Source of the DNA: an uncultured Chlorobiota bacterium | GTDB lineage: Bacteria > Bacteroidota > Bacteroidia > Bacteroidales > JAADGE01 | Direction of reading: 5' to 3' | Assembly: GCA_947311125.1 (NCBI GenBank) | Contig: CAMZKI010000228.1 | Span: 1-16,347, forward strand | Length of the DNA stretch: 16,347 nt | Shown: piece by piece, positions 15,781 to 16,347 of the stretch | Layout of the letters: each line of letters begins with the position of its first letter | Position numbering within the stretch: position 1 is the stretch's first letter | The notes under the pieces: model-generated | What the model was told of the DNA's origin: nothing | Databases searched by the model: none | Seen by the model: only the letters and a program-made list of their open reading frames with translations | Translations under genes and position numbers: made by a program

Positions 15781-16248
15781 ATGAAACCGGTTAAAATACT
15801 TGTAATTGATGATGAAAAACTGATTCGTTGGTCTTTTGAAAAAAAACTGAACTCCGAAGGTGTCAAGGTATATACTGCAGGTTCGGGAGAAGACGGTGTA
15901 GAATCATTTCAAATGGAGCAACCCGACATTGTCTTTTTAGACAATAAATTACCAAAAATGCAAGGTTTGGAAGTTCTGAAAAAAATAAAAGCAATAGATG
16001 AAGACGCAATAATTGTTTTTATGACGGCTTATGAATCTGTTGACATAGCTGTCAGTGCCATTAAAGCCGGAGCACACGAATACATAAACAAACCTTTTTC
16101 TTTTGAGGAAATTAATGTAATAATAAAAAACATTAAAGATAAAATAGAAAAAGAAAAAGAAATTCAACTGCTTAAAAGAGAAAAAAAGGATTCCGTAACT
16201 TTCAATGACTCAAAACAGAGTAAATTACTCAGATTTGCTTCGCTATGA
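15781..16248 (+). CDS. NtrC-type response regulator, receiver domain only; C-terminal part lost at a probable junction
   Basis: The first ~120 residues are a complete receiver: acidic D10-D11-E12, phospho-acceptor D54 in IVFLDNKLP, T82 in MTAY and K104 in YINKPF. The IRWSFEKKL start and VDIAVSAIKAGAHEYINKPF end are typical of NtrC/AtoC-type regulators, which continue into a sigma-54-binding AAA+ domain and an HTH. Here the frame goes through the usual charged helix (KEKEIQLLKREKK) and then into unrelated residues (DSVTFNDSKQSKLLRFASL), stopping at 16246-16248. That tail overlaps, in another frame, the start of a bioA-like gene. The C-terminus is therefore probably not native: either an assembly chimera or a truncated gene. 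A natural receiver-only protein is less likely. Confidence 0.8.
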   Translation: MKPVKILVIDDEKLIRWSFEKKLNSEGVKVYTAGSGEDGVESFQMEQPDIVFLDNKLPKMQGLEVLKKIKAIDEDAIIVFMTAYESVDIAVSAIKAGAHEYINKPFSFEEINVIIKNIKDKIEKEKEIQLLKREKKDSVTFNDSKQSKLLRFASL

Positions 16249-16347
16249 TGCTAAACACGTCTGGCATCCCTACTCTAGCATGTCTAATCCTGCACCTGTC
16301 TTAGCTGTTGTTTCTGCTAAAGGTGTTTACCTTGAACTTGCAGATGG
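16205..16347 (+). CDS. bioA: Start of adenosylmethionine-8-amino-7-oxononanoate aminotransferase, cut by the window end
   Basis: BioA is a PLP aminotransferase that makes 7,8-diaminopelargonate in biotin synthesis. Only about 47 residues are visible. They read MTQNRVNYSDLLRYDAKHVW, then HPYSSMSNPAPVLAVVSAKG, then VYLELADG. The HVWHPYSSM motif and the 'V.SA.G..L.L.DG' pattern match the N-terminus of BioA, and resemble gammaproteobacterial proteins such as the E. coli one (RHIWHPYTSM, VVSAEG) more than Bacteroidota ones, from memory. Hand-counted GC is 60 of 143 bases (42%), clearly above the neighbouring regulator, with many CTT, GTC, TCT and GCT codons. No ribosome-binding site or biotin operator is evident upstream. 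See the finding on a possible chimeric junction. Confidence 0.8.
   Translation, partial: MTQNRVNYSDLLRYDAKHVWHPYSSMSNPAPVLAVVSAKGVYLELAD

Noticed and set aside
15781..16347. Natural fusion or overlapping operon of a response regulator with bioA
   Set aside because: The frames differ, the regulator loses family similarity before the overlap, and composition shifts at the same place. A junction explains all three more simply.

Overview
The window reads as chromosomal DNA of a member of the Bacteroidota, possibly Bacteroidales-like. The DNA is AT-rich, and several intergenic regions carry the Bacteroidetes-type promoter pattern TTG / TAnnTTTG. The two-component output domain (receiver plus a LuxR-like HTH with an LTGSDINLCSFLRLGM stretch) and the beta-propeller/Y_Y_Y/SpoIIE-phosphatase protein are also typical of that phylum. 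Assignment below phylum is a guess. I saw no tRNA, rRNA, CRISPR array, insertion sequence or origin.

Layout. 1-2665 (+): glycine decarboxylase GcvP, missing its N-terminus at the window edge. 2923-4071 (-): a guanidinium-type SMR exporter and UMP kinase PyrH. 4179-7987 (-): a 1206-residue signalling protein (secreted propeller, Y_Y_Y domain, one membrane helix, coiled coil, SpoIIE/PP2C phosphatase), followed after 2 nt by a two-helix membrane protein too small to name. 8150-10913 (+): a compact four-gene run of YidD, a membrane-anchored protein with a CxxCxHDEH motif, an ArsP_2/DUF2899 permease and a coiled-coil lipoprotein, closed by a strong hairpin terminator that may also stop transcripts from the other side. 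10962-12964 (-): a histidine kinase and response regulator with ATGA overlap. 13094-13471 (+) RidA and 13475-14974 (-) Nnr are convergent metabolite-damage-control enzymes only 3 nt apart. 15028-15654 (+): an Sfp-type phosphopantetheinyl transferase. 15781-16248 (+): the receiver half of an NtrC-type response regulator.

The last ~150 bases change character. A BioA start (HVWHPYSSM motif, gammaproteobacterial in style, about 42% GC) begins out of frame inside the truncated regulator, which lacks its expected AAA+ and DNA-binding domains. The simplest reading is a chimeric assembly junction near 16185-16205. A rearrangement or transferred bioA is the alternative.

No clearly undescribed system stands out. 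The best leads are the YidD/CxxC protein/ArsP_2/lipoprotein cluster as a possible metal-export unit, the propeller phosphatase with a lysine-rich insertion and a tightly coupled small membrane partner, and a perfect 10-bp inverted repeat carrying face-to-face promoter elements between nnr and the phosphopantetheinyl transferase gene.
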